Numbered from the stretch's first letter, positions 55,066-63,923 are shown. The stretch: 64,000 nucleotides of DNA from Bacteroidia bacterium (GCA_030425425.1 JAUIAO010000012.1:46335-110334), one strand, 5' to 3'. A program made the numbers and translations. Notes: generated by a model from the letters alone, not told the origin.

Positions 55066-55138
55066 CCCTCAGAAACCCGGCAGTTCTTTTCTTAAAATAT
55101 GGTGAATATCAGACTAGCGAGTGTCTTTAGTTTGCATT

Positions 55139-55179
55139 TAGGTTTTTTTCTAAATTTCAAATTATAGGTTTTTTACCTA
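55139..55179. promoter_or_regulatory. paired palindrome sites, module F
   Basis: TAGGT TTTTT TCTAA (55139-55153) and TAGGT TTTTT ACCTA (55165-55179), 26 bp apart. Confidence 0.65.
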
Positions 55180-55211
55180 TGAAAAACCACCGTGTATTGC
55201 CCATATTTACC

Positions 55212-55317
55212 CTACTAAACCTAAACTGTTATTGAGGCATCAGTAGATTGAGTAGATGACTAATGTCTCATTATATTTCGATGGGGTGTTCATGCAGGTC
55301 ACCCCATCATTTTTTTT
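55212..55317 (+). ncRNA. candidate small RNA F
   Basis: Start approximate; CATATTTA at 55201-55208 stands where the -7 element is expected. Internal 8-bp hairpin (55233-55240 with 55263-55270, one G-T pair), then a 9-bp terminator stem with eight Ts. The terminator loop matches that of RNA A at most positions. Confidence 0.62.
55280..55317 (+). terminator. terminator of module F
   Basis: Stem 55280-55288 with 55300-55308 (GATGGGGTG/CACCCCATC), 11-base loop, T-run 55310-55317. Confidence 0.88.
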
Positions 55318-55392
55318 ATTAGCAAGGTTTTGATTGTAGTGTCTATTCATGTTGATAATCTGGGTACAGATACAGTTCTGTCTAAACCAGTC

Positions 55393-55443
55393 TTCCTGCT
55401 AAATTGCGCACTGATGGGCATCCTTTCCTGCTAAACGTGCGCA
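55393..55443. repeat. direct repeat of about 19 bp
   Basis: TTCCTGCTAAA then GCGCA occurs at 55393-55410 and again at 55425-55443, 32 bp apart, with two and three bases between the parts. It lies in the tail of the gene-free stretch, 3' to the kinase gene on the opposite strand. Function unknown. Confidence 0.55.
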
Positions 55444-55656
55444 TATAGAATCTGTTTCTGGCCAATATTTGTCCTGGCGTTTTATTAGAATTTGTAGTCA
55501 GCCTCCGAGATGTGATAACAAAGGAAGGTGTATTATGTGAGCCTGATGATTGCCGCTAAGGTCATTATGGTCAGCATGCAAAACTCCTGAACCTTAAATA
55601 TTTGTGGGTAGTTAAAGGATTTAAAGTACACTTTGGGATTGTACAGCAGACACAGG

Positions 55657-57093
55657 TTATTGATTCTTCAGCTGAAGGGGAGGCTCCAGGTGCTCTACGG
55701 TACTGGCTATCGGTATCTGAACACTGACTGTAGTTCCCTGACCTTTATCAGAGACAATATTAAAGTTTCCTTTTAGAGATTTTACTCTTGACATAATAGA
55801 CTTCAAACCAAAAGATGTTTTCATTATTGCGCTTTTATCCGTGTCCATTCCCTTACCATTGTCAGTTACTTTCAGGTATACAACGTCTTGATCGGTTTTT
55901 AGGATGACTGATGCACAGGTGGCTTCACTATGCTTTACGATGTTGGTGATCAATTCCTGGGAGATTCTGAAGAGCACTAGTTCTATGTTTTCTGGAAGAC
56001 GTCCAGACTCCAGATTATCCTGGTAATCAAAGTCGATTTCATCTATATATCTCTGTATTACCTCAGCGATAGCTGCAGAAATACCTAGTTCAGAAAGTGC
56101 CGTTGGCATCATCTGATGAGCCATATTACGGGTCTCTCTGATTCCTTCTTTGAGGATTTTCATTACTTCTTTGTATCTCTGGCTGTATAATTCAGAAAGA
56201 TTTTTTTCTGCTTCCTTTTCTATGGTTTCTAATCTCATGAAAGCCGACAGTAAAGTTTGCTGAAGACCATCGTGAAGGCTTGAGGAAATTCTACTTCTTT
56301 CCTCATCTTCTACCTGCAGGGTGATATTGATTAACTCTTCCTGTAAATGCCGCTCACGTGTTATGTCTTTGGCGAGTATCATATTTACCTGCTGGTCTTC
56401 CAATATGACTTGGCTGAAATCTAACTCTACCAATATTATTTCACCCGTTTTTTTGCGGTGTTTGCAGATTGGTTTTGCTTCATTTTGGAGCAAGCAGTGG
56501 TAATCATATTTGCCAACAAATAAATCAGAAAACGAAATTTTTAGAAATTCTTCTCTGGAGTATCCATAGTGCATACAAGCAGATTGGTTGACATCTAAAA
56601 TCTGAGATGACTCCTCTTGATATATCCACATGGGTAGGGGACTAAAATGGAATAGATCCGCATATCGTTTTTCAGACTCTTTGATTTGACGCAGATATTT
56701 ATTTCTCTGTATGCCATATATGATGGCCTTATAAAGTAATGCAGGATTGAATCCGTCCTTTAGTAAATAATCTGTAACCCCTGTTTTGAGTGATCGCACG
56801 GCAAAGGACATGTCTTCATACCCTGTGAGGATAATCACAGGTGTACTAGGAGCAATGTCTAAAGTGAGCTGAACTAATTCTGCACCACTTTTATCTGGAA
56901 GCGAAAGGTCCAATAAGATGGCATCATACTCCTGCTCACCCAGCAATCTTTTGCATTCTTTGAATGTATTGGCATGGTTGAGTTGCGGTTTCCTGATCTC
57001 TTCAAGTAACGCGTACTGTATGGTTCTGTAGTCTGCAGGATTGTCTTCTACTATGAGTATTTTGTATGGATGTCGGTCTTTAATCAATGACAT
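55657..57093 (-). CDS. REC-PAS-HisKA_3 hybrid histidine kinase
   Basis: 478 residues, soluble. Receiver (Asp62 in AILLDLSLPDKSG), PAS at about 145-250, HisKA_3 with His274 in ISSSLHDGLQQTLL, ATPase at about 375-462 (ELITNIVKHSEA, VTDNGKGMD). Third paralogue of this architecture. It follows the 1891-residue kinase gene after 13 bp. It faces the small-RNA array, its stop lying some 340 bp beyond module F. Confidence 0.92.
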   Translation of the reverse strand: MSLIKDRHPYKILIVEDNPADYRTIQYALLEEIRKPQLNHANTFKECKRLLGEQEYDAILLDLSLPDKSGAELVQLTLDIAPSTPVIILTGYEDMSFAVRSLKTGVTDYLLKDGFNPALLYKAIIYGIQRNKYLRQIKESEKRYADLFHFSPLPMWIYQEESSQILDVNQSACMHYGYSREEFLKISFSDLFVGKYDYHCLLQNEAKPICKHRKKTGEIILVELDFSQVILEDQQVNMILAKDITRERHLQEELINITLQVEDEERSRISSSLHDGLQQTLLSAFMRLETIEKEAEKNLSELYSQRYKEVMKILKEGIRETRNMAHQMMPTALSELGISAAIAEVIQRYIDEIDFDYQDNLESGRLPENIELVLFRISQELITNIVKHSEATCASVILKTDQDVVYLKVTDNGKGMDTDKSAIMKTSFGLKSIMSRVKSLKGNFNIVSDKGQGTTVSVQIPIASTVEHLEPPLQLKNQ

Positions 57094-57106
57094 TCTAGCT
57101 GGAAAT

Positions 57107-60100
57107 TTATTTGTGATTTCTGATTTTTCTGATGGTGAATATGAAGGAGCTGCCTTTTCCCTTTTCAGATTTTACTTTGATCGTGCCGCCGAGGTGCTCG
57201 ATCTGCTTTTTTACAATAGCCAGTCCCATACCAGTACCGCTGACTGTTTGTGTTTCTTCCAGTCTCTGGAATACTTCAAAAATCTTATCATGATAGTTTG
57301 GGTCTATGCCTTTGCCATTATCTGCTACAGTAAACCTCCATTGATCTTTAAGCTCTTTGTGTGTGATGGAAATAACCGGTGGTTCGTCCGTCTTGCTGTA
57401 TTTTAGTGCATTGCTTACCAGGTTATTCATGATCTGCATCAATGGCACATAGTAACTATATAAGTTGTCAGGGAGGTTTTTGTACTGAATTTTGGCTCCT
57501 TTTTCTGCGATAAAATTCTTTTGAAAAGCAATAACTTCCTCTAGTATTTCATTCATATCCAGTATTTCGAGCTCTTGGTTGATCCTGCCCACTCTGGAAA
57601 ATTCCAACAAGTCCTTGATGATTTTTCGCATACGGGCTGCACCCTCCACAGCGAAGTTGATGAAAGTGTTACCTTTTTCATCCAGAGAGTCTTTATACTT
57701 ACGTTCTAACAGTGAGAGATACGTGGAGATCGTGCCTAGAGGTTCTTGCAAGTCATGTGATGCTACGTACGCAAATTGTTCCAGCTCACTATTGGAGTAT
57801 CTCAGTTTTTCGTTGACCTGACTTAGAGTGATTTCATAGTTTTTGGAGTCTGTGATGTCATTCATCAATATCAGGTAATTGGTACGTATACCCAGGTCAT
57901 TAAAGATGGGCGTTATACTCAGTTTTACCCATATTTCTGCTCCACCTTTTTTATGATTAATCACTTCTCCCTGCCAGGATTCACCCGAACTGATTGTATT
58001 CCAGATTGTTTGGTAGTTCGGGTCATTTCTCATATCCTCTTTCAGCATGGTGATGTTTTGCCCAATCGATTCATCGGTAGTGTAGCCGGTGATACTGGTG
58101 AAGCTAGGGCTCACATACTCTATGGTGGTATTGAGGTCTGTGAGGATCATTGCCGTAGGGCTCTGAGCAATGGCCAGATTGAGTTGTTTGTTTTCTTGCT
58201 CTATGCGTTTATTTTCTGTGAGATCTATTACCGAAAGCGCCCAAATTTCTTCACCGTGGTTGGTGGTGATTGCTTTTAAATTGACCAGCACGGGAAACGA
58301 AGACCCGTCTTTTCTCAACCGGATGATCTCAGTATTTTTTAATTCCCCGGTCGTCTTAATTTTTTCCAGGATTTTCTGAGTCACTGTTTTGCCCATAGCT
58401 TCCTGATCATCCAGGGCTAATAAATTCGAACCTATCAGTTCATCTTTACTGAATTGATGCATTTTTGCAAAAGCATCATTGCAGTAACGGATCACACCTT
58501 TACTTACCAGAATAGTGCCGTAGTTGGCTTGCTCGGCCATCTGCTTAAACTGCATCATTTGGTTTTCTGCTTCCAGGGTATCAGTGCGGTCCTGCAGCAT
58601 CGCAAAAATTACCTCACGGTCACCTAGAGTGCTCTTAGTCAGGTTCACTTGAGCCACAAATAGTGATCCGTTTTTCCGCTGGTGCAACCAATCAAACTCC
58701 ATGGAATCATTTTCCTTCATGTGCTTGTTGATTTTTTCACTGAGACTTGAACTCTTTGTGCCGTCTAGTTGCACAGGGGGTGATATGAATGTGGGCGATT
58801 GGTTGATCAATTCTTCTTTTCGGTACTCAAATAAACTCAGAGCAGTATCATTGATTTCTTTAATCTTATCTCCCTCTAGTAGCATGAGTGCATAAGGTGA
58901 TGCCTCGAATAAGTAGCGGTATCGCTCCTCACTTTCAGCTATTTGTATTTGTGCTTCTTTCTGTGGAGTAATATCATTGGCAGATACCATCACAGAAGCT
59001 ACTACGTTGTGATCCTTGAATACCGGCTGGAAACTCCCTCTTACCCACAATTGCCGCTGACCAAGTGTAAGCTGCTGCTCTATGCTCTTGCCATCTGCAT
59101 TTTCAAATACTTCCAGAACATATCCTAATATTTGCTTGGCCTCCGCAGGGTTCAATACATCACTTATACTCAGGTCTGATCTATCGGTAATTTTTAGAGC
59201 GTCCAGATATTTGTTGGCCACATCGTTTGTATATTCAAATCTGCCTGCTTTGTCAAACATCATAATGGCCGAATTAGAACTTTCTATCAATGCCCGATAT
59301 TTTTCCTCACTTTTGATGATGGCTATTTCGGCGACTTTTCGGGCAGTAATATCCCTGAAGAATACTGAGGTCCCCTGAGCATAGTTGTACACATCTATTT
59401 CCAGATATTTATCTAACGCCTCGTGGTAATACTCAAAAGATAGCCTGTCTGGTGTTGTTACTCCGGCTGGCTTCATGGATTCGAAAACCTCCCAAATGTC
59501 ATGATCTACCACTTTCCACAGGTGATTGCCTATGGCATACTCTGCGTCTATGGTGGATATTTCTGTAGCCCTGGGATTCCAGGAGGTGATCATATCATCT
59601 GTATCCAGCGCAAAAAAACCGTCTTTGATACTATCGAGGATTGTTTCTTTTTCGTTGAGCGTTTCGTTGAGCTCTTTACTGCTATTGTACCGAACTAAAG
59701 CATTTGTCAGCGTATCCGCTATACTGTTTAGAAAATCTTCCTCATCTTGTGTCCATTCCCGGGAGAGCGTACAGTCGTCAAAACCTATGAATCCCACAAA
59801 ATTTGACCCGATGAAGATGGGTATGATCAGAATGGAGAGAATGTCCTGACTCGCCAGAATTTCCTTGGTAGGGCCATCTTCCAGATCTTTGATGATAGCC
59901 TTGAAGGGTAAGTTTTTGTGCAGACTCATGAGTGTTTCACCTAGGGCTTCATAAGGCACATTCTGAAGCTCAGGATTGTTTATCTGTGGTGTTACACTGT
60001 TTTTGGCCCATTCGTAGCGCTGGCTGCATAGTAATCCTCCAGTGGTCTGGTCTATGCTGTTTTCGAAGTAATAGGTCCTGTCACTGTCCACTGTTTGGCC

Positions 60101-62782
60101 AGCTATACTCAAGCATTTGTCTATACTGGTGGAGATTTCCTCTACCTCGAGCAAGTTGTTGTTGATAGTGGCCAGCGCCTTCAGAAACCTGGTTTTTTGT
60201 TCTAAGTGCTGAAAACTCTCCACTCGCTCAGTGATATCCTGAAAAGATCCCGATACTCTCACACATTGACCGTCCAGAAATTCACTCTTTGCGATGGTTC
60301 TGATCCATTTAGTATTGCCAGATGAGGTGCGAATTCTGAATTCGACCGAATGTCTGGATTCTTTTGTTAATAGCTTTTCGCTCCAGTCCTGCACCATCGT
60401 CAGATCTCTCCGGTCTACCATTCTATACAGTTCCTTCTCACTCAGGCTTTCCTTACTATCTGTTTCCAATAGGGCTTTGGATATGTGATCCTGAAAGATC
60501 GATTGTATCTCACCGTCATTTATTTTGGCCTCCCATGAGCCTATCTTGGCTATGTCTGTCACATTTTGGGCGATGTTCCACGCTTTGAATTCGCCAGACA
60601 CATCCATACATAGTGTATTCCATAGCGTGCTGCCATCAGCAAGTGTACGTGGCACACCTCTGTAGTGGTGCCAGTGTTTTTGTCCGTCGGTAGTAATGTG
60701 AGGGATTACTAATTCAAAATTTCTGAGGCTTTCTGCAGATTTCATGACGGCTTCTTGAGCCTCTTGCAGGTGTCCACCACGCCTGATGCCCTCCCATACC
60801 AGATTTGTATCCTTCATCACTTCGTCTGCTGTATGCCCCCATATATCTAAAGCCTTGGGTGACACATAGTTGAGCTCATCGTGACCATCGGGAAATAGCC
60901 GGTATTGGAAGATCACCCCTGGCAGATTATTTGTGATACTTTTTAGCGCTATCTCAGAGTTTTTTCTCGCAGTGATATCCTGAAAACTACCAAACATACG
61001 AATCCGGTCATGACCGACGATTTCTGACTGCAAGGTGAGATAAAGCCATTTTTCTGTGCCATCAGGTGCAGAGATCAGCAGCTCTCCTTCTGCCTTGTCA
61101 GGTTTGATGGTGAGTTTTTGTAGTATTTCCTGTACCACCTCTTTTCTCTTACGTCCAACGAATCTCAGGAGCTTGTCTAGGCTGATTTCTTCATCTTCAG
61201 AGAATCCAAATATCTGACGCGCCAGAGGTGTCCACACATGCTTGTCTTCATCAGGGTAGTACTCAAATGCACCCAATTTTGAAATCTTCGATACGTCATC
61301 CAGCAGTCGTTCCAGCATGCGGGTCTCGGTGATATTTCTCAGTACCCCGACGATTCGCTCAGGCTCATTGAATGGATCTCTCTGCAAAAATCCAATCTCC
61401 TCCACATGGGCATAGGTTCCTTTAGCTGTGAGCAGGCGATAATGCTTGTGCCAGGGCTTGTCAGTGCCTTTTCTCAGAAATTCATCCAGACTTTCTTTGA
61501 TTTCGGCTCTATCTTCGGTGTGGATGGCATTGAGCCATTCGTCAAATGTCAGCTGGTCATATCCAAAATTCCGCTTGAGTCCCACTCCCCACTGTAGGTC
61601 ATTGGTCTTTGCATTCCATTCGTATATGGCATCTTTGGAGGCATCATTGAGTAGCTGGAATTTATCATTGCTTTGCTGCAATTCCTTACGGGTATGATAG
61701 ACGTCAGATATATCCATACCCATACATTGTACTTCCAATGGGTTGCCATAGCTGTCCGATACCCCCAATAGCTCCCAGTAGGTATATACCTTCTCACCTT
61801 TGTTGTTGGTTTTTTCCAGTTCTACCTTGTATATCTTACCCGGGTTGGCGAGGCATTGCCTCGAAACTTCATGCAACTTCAGTATATCTGCATCATTAGA
61901 TACGGAATGCGTGCCATATTGCCCTATCACAGTTTCTCCCTCTTGAGCAAAATTAGCTTGATAGCCATTATTAGCGTATGTGATCGATCCTTCTGCACTG
62001 ACCTTGACGAGGTAATTCGTCATAGAATTCAGGATGCTTTTGTATTCCTCGCCGATTTCCAGTTGTTCTCGGGTGGTGTTTTCTTCTTCGGTAATGTCCC
62101 GGTAGATGGTGACTACACAGGAGCAGTTGTCATATTTTACCTTGTGACCGGTGACATCCATCACCATTTCGTCTCCTGCAGAATTGATGAAATTGCATTT
62201 ACCAAACTTGATTACTCCGTCTATTTGCTCTATGCTGTTGTGCCTTTCCTTCAGGTAGGAGACCTCAGCTGGTGGCCTGATATCCGCCATGTTTTTCTTC
62301 AGAAAGTCCTCCCGGGAGATGCCGAAGACTTTTTCGGCCTGGTGATTCACTTCTTTCACCTCGAAGGTGTTGTGATCGTAAATGATTTTGGGCAAAGGAC
62401 TCTGCGTGAAAAACAAATTTAAAATTGCTTCTCTCTCATCAACTTCCATGATTCTATTACCCGTAAGGGTGTAGTTGCTGGAATCTTCGTCCCAGAAACA
62501 TTGCCATACGGTGCTATACTCATGATCTTTGAGTGCCAGATTTAGCTTGCTGCTTGCATACCCTGTCGCCCGGGCATTCTCCAGCAATTCTGCAAATTTT
62601 TGGGAAATATTATCTGGTATAAGTGACAATATGTTCTGCTGTAATGTCTCCTTTTTACTAATACCGATAATGTGATCCGGATCCCCCAAAACGTGGGATA
62701 CCAGATAGGTTTCTGTCAGTGTGAAGAGGATGGGGGCTGCTTGCGCTTGCAAGTTGTTTTCAGAGCTGTTGGTTGACGACAT
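57107..62782 (-). CDS. giant soluble multi-PAS/GAF histidine kinase
   Basis: 1891 residues, no membrane span. About seven PAS domains, one GAF (near 900-1075, with SILIIPIFIGSNFVGFIGFD), about five more PAS, HisKA with His near 1675 in YVASHDLQEPLGTI, and ATPase (VADNGKGID, GTGMGLAIVKKQIEHLGG). Length, order and many block sequences parallel the kinase at 46771 (for example VTKDAIYEWN there and ASKDAIYEWN here), so it is a paralogue from duplication of the whole kinase module. Two receivers precede it and a REC-PAS-HisKA_3 kinase follows. Confidence 0.9.
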   Translation of the reverse strand: MSSTNSSENNLQAQAAPILFTLTETYLVSHVLGDPDHIIGISKKETLQQNILSLIPDNISQKFAELLENARATGYASSKLNLALKDHEYSTVWQCFWDEDSSNYTLTGNRIMEVDEREAILNLFFTQSPLPKIIYDHNTFEVKEVNHQAEKVFGISREDFLKKNMADIRPPAEVSYLKERHNSIEQIDGVIKFGKCNFINSAGDEMVMDVTGHKVKYDNCSCVVTIYRDITEEENTTREQLEIGEEYKSILNSMTNYLVKVSAEGSITYANNGYQANFAQEGETVIGQYGTHSVSNDADILKLHEVSRQCLANPGKIYKVELEKTNNKGEKVYTYWELLGVSDSYGNPLEVQCMGMDISDVYHTRKELQQSNDKFQLLNDASKDAIYEWNAKTNDLQWGVGLKRNFGYDQLTFDEWLNAIHTEDRAEIKESLDEFLRKGTDKPWHKHYRLLTAKGTYAHVEEIGFLQRDPFNEPERIVGVLRNITETRMLERLLDDVSKISKLGAFEYYPDEDKHVWTPLARQIFGFSEDEEISLDKLLRFVGRKRKEVVQEILQKLTIKPDKAEGELLISAPDGTEKWLYLTLQSEIVGHDRIRMFGSFQDITARKNSEIALKSITNNLPGVIFQYRLFPDGHDELNYVSPKALDIWGHTADEVMKDTNLVWEGIRRGGHLQEAQEAVMKSAESLRNFELVIPHITTDGQKHWHHYRGVPRTLADGSTLWNTLCMDVSGEFKAWNIAQNVTDIAKIGSWEAKINDGEIQSIFQDHISKALLETDSKESLSEKELYRMVDRRDLTMVQDWSEKLLTKESRHSVEFRIRTSSGNTKWIRTIAKSEFLDGQCVRVSGSFQDITERVESFQHLEQKTRFLKALATINNNLLEVEEISTSIDKCLSIAGQTVDSDRTYYFENSIDQTTGGLLCSQRYEWAKNSVTPQINNPELQNVPYEALGETLMSLHKNLPFKAIIKDLEDGPTKEILASQDILSILIIPIFIGSNFVGFIGFDDCTLSREWTQDEEDFLNSIADTLTNALVRYNSSKELNETLNEKETILDSIKDGFFALDTDDMITSWNPRATEISTIDAEYAIGNHLWKVVDHDIWEVFESMKPAGVTTPDRLSFEYYHEALDKYLEIDVYNYAQGTSVFFRDITARKVAEIAIIKSEEKYRALIESSNSAIMMFDKAGRFEYTNDVANKYLDALKITDRSDLSISDVLNPAEAKQILGYVLEVFENADGKSIEQQLTLGQRQLWVRGSFQPVFKDHNVVASVMVSANDITPQKEAQIQIAESEERYRYLFEASPYALMLLEGDKIKEINDTALSLFEYRKEELINQSPTFISPPVQLDGTKSSSLSEKINKHMKENDSMEFDWLHQRKNGSLFVAQVNLTKSTLGDREVIFAMLQDRTDTLEAENQMMQFKQMAEQANYGTILVSKGVIRYCNDAFAKMHQFSKDELIGSNLLALDDQEAMGKTVTQKILEKIKTTGELKNTEIIRLRKDGSSFPVLVNLKAITTNHGEEIWALSVIDLTENKRIEQENKQLNLAIAQSPTAMILTDLNTTIEYVSPSFTSITGYTTDESIGQNITMLKEDMRNDPNYQTIWNTISSGESWQGEVINHKKGGAEIWVKLSITPIFNDLGIRTNYLILMNDITDSKNYEITLSQVNEKLRYSNSELEQFAYVASHDLQEPLGTISTYLSLLERKYKDSLDEKGNTFINFAVEGAARMRKIIKDLLEFSRVGRINQELEILDMNEILEEVIAFQKNFIAEKGAKIQYKNLPDNLYSYYVPLMQIMNNLVSNALKYSKTDEPPVISITHKELKDQWRFTVADNGKGIDPNYHDKIFEVFQRLEETQTVSGTGMGLAIVKKQIEHLGGTIKVKSEKGKGSSFIFTIRKIRNHK

Positions 62783-62905
62783 GACGTGAATATGTTGTGA
62801 AAATCGACCACAATTTTATTTTAAACGCTTGAATTGATATTGAAAAAATCGATGATTGGTTCATTTTCTCGGATTAGTCTCAGAACAGACTTATTGACTA
62901 TCTGC

Positions 62906-63346
62906 TCAGCCACATAGCCGAGGCATGGGATTCCAGCCCAGGTAAAAGCAATCATCAACAAGAGCAAGGTGACCTTTTTGCTCAAAATACCCGATCACAA
63001 AGTCAAATTGAAATTGTTGGAGTAACTCTTGGTTCACCTCCGAAGAATTGAGGACAATACTGGGCTTTGCAGGTTGATATTTACTTACCAGCTCACAGAA
63101 TACATGCCCATTCATGCCGGGCATGTTTTCATCCAAAATAATGAGATCGGGAGGGGGCATCATGGACTGATTGTCTAAAGCTTGGTATGCTTGCGACGCG
63201 TCTTTAAAAAGGCGCACTATTACATCCGGAAAGTGGGTTTTGATTTTATGATGTATGATCAGCCGGATCATAGGGTCGTCATCTACTATCCATACTTCGT
63301 GGCACTTCTCTTTTGTAATATCTTCAAATAATATTTCCATACACAA
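62906..63346 (-). CDS. single-domain response regulator, divergent
   Basis: 146 residues (start at M1, or at M3 = 63340). Receiver-like: VWIVDDDPMIRLIIHH with the acidic pocket and Asp72 in LIILDENMPGMNG, then IVLNSSEVN. The strand-5 region, FDFVIGYFEQKGHL, lacks the usual K-P, so the phosphorylation switch may be altered. It lies between the Rcp1-like receiver at 63412 and the giant kinase, in the same direction; palindrome sites 63374-63414 stand directly upstream. Confidence 0.85.
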   Translation of the reverse strand: MCMEILFEDITKEKCHEVWIVDDDPMIRLIIHHKIKTHFPDVIVRLFKDASQAYQALDNQSMMPPPDLIILDENMPGMNGHVFCELVSKYQPAKPSIVLNSSEVNQELLQQFQFDFVIGYFEQKGHLALVDDCFYLGWNPMPRLCG

Positions 63347-63373
63347 AAGAAAGTAGTGAGCTTGTTATATTCT

Positions 63374-63414
63374 TAGGTATTTCTTTTAATCACTAAAAAT
63401 CAGAGATTTACCTA
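63374..63414. promoter_or_regulatory. paired palindrome sites between two receiver genes
   Basis: TAGGT ATTTC TTTTA (63374-63388) and TCAGA GATTT ACCTA (63400-63414), again 26 bp apart. The right-hand site includes the stop codon of the receiver gene at 63412. They end only 28 bp from the ATG of the next receiver gene, closer than in the small-RNA modules, so the effect on it may differ. Confidence 0.5.
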
Positions 63415-63843
63415 ATCCAGGGGTAAGTGGCAATTGTCTATCCAGTAGTTCTTGAATCTGTTAAATTTATCAATAAGCTCGTCTACCGAATTGGCTTTGG
63501 ATAAATAACTATTGGCGTGCAGACGGTATGCTTTCTCTATATCTCTCCTGGCCGTAGAGGTAGTGAGCATAATGATAGGGATGCATTGGCTCTTTGGGTG
63601 AGATTTTAATGTTTCTAATACCTCGAATCCATTTTTTTTGGGAAGGTTGATGTCCAGAAATATGATATCGGGCATCTCTTCGGCATTCAGAACCATATCT
63701 ATCGCCTCTTCTCCGTTTCTGGCTATGCTTAGTTTTTCGTTCAGTCCTACTTCGTTGAATATTTCTTGCAGAATGAATATGTCTGCTTCGTTATCTTCCA
63801 CTACCATGATGTGCTTACCGGATTTATGCTGATTGAGATCCAT
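63412..63843 (-). CDS. single-domain response regulator (Rcp1-like)
   Basis: 143 residues, receiver only: IMVVEDNEADIFILQEIF, Asp64 in IIFLDINLPKKNG, TTSTARRD, and SYLSKANS at the Lys position; the FKNYWIDNCHLPLD end is typical of Rcp1-like regulators. First gene of the third kinase module. A single ACCTA half-site (63903-63907) lies about 60 bp upstream. Confidence 0.9.
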   Translation of the reverse strand: MDLNQHKSGKHIMVVEDNEADIFILQEIFNEVGLNEKLSIARNGEEAIDMVLNAEEMPDIIFLDINLPKKNGFEVLETLKSHPKSQCIPIIMLTTSTARRDIEKAYRLHANSYLSKANSVDELIDKFNRFKNYWIDNCHLPLD

Positions 63844-63923
63844 AGTTTCGCGTTTTTGTTGTAATATGACAGTAAAAAAAATATCTGTTGATTTACAAAA
63901 ATACCTAATCCTACTTTGTCAAG

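Larger units (their letters stand above)
53930..55656. other. 1727-bp gene-free stretch: tandem small-RNA modules
   Basis: No reading frame of at least 60 codons. On the + strand I can mark modules A, B, D, E and F, each with two palindrome sites 26 bp apart, an approximately 105-125-bp body with an internal fold (weak in D), and a terminator with a T-run. A degenerate module C lies between B and D. The part after 55320 has no palindrome or terminator, only a direct repeat at 55393-55443. Confidence 0.7.

Noticed and set aside
53930..55330. Tandem modules as a CRISPR array or attachment-site cluster
   Set aside because: Repeats are 15-bp palindromes at irregular distances between pairs, bodies differ in length, each ends in a terminator, and no cas or integrase gene is near.
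61856..62422. 188-codon frame on the + strand
   Set aside because: Antisense to the giant kinase, no domain, no start context; a shadow of the kinase reading frame.
63893..63907. Further palindrome site (TTACA AAAAT ACCTA) before the receiver at 63412
   Set aside because: Only one half matches and no partner is found 26 bp away, so I did not list it as a site.
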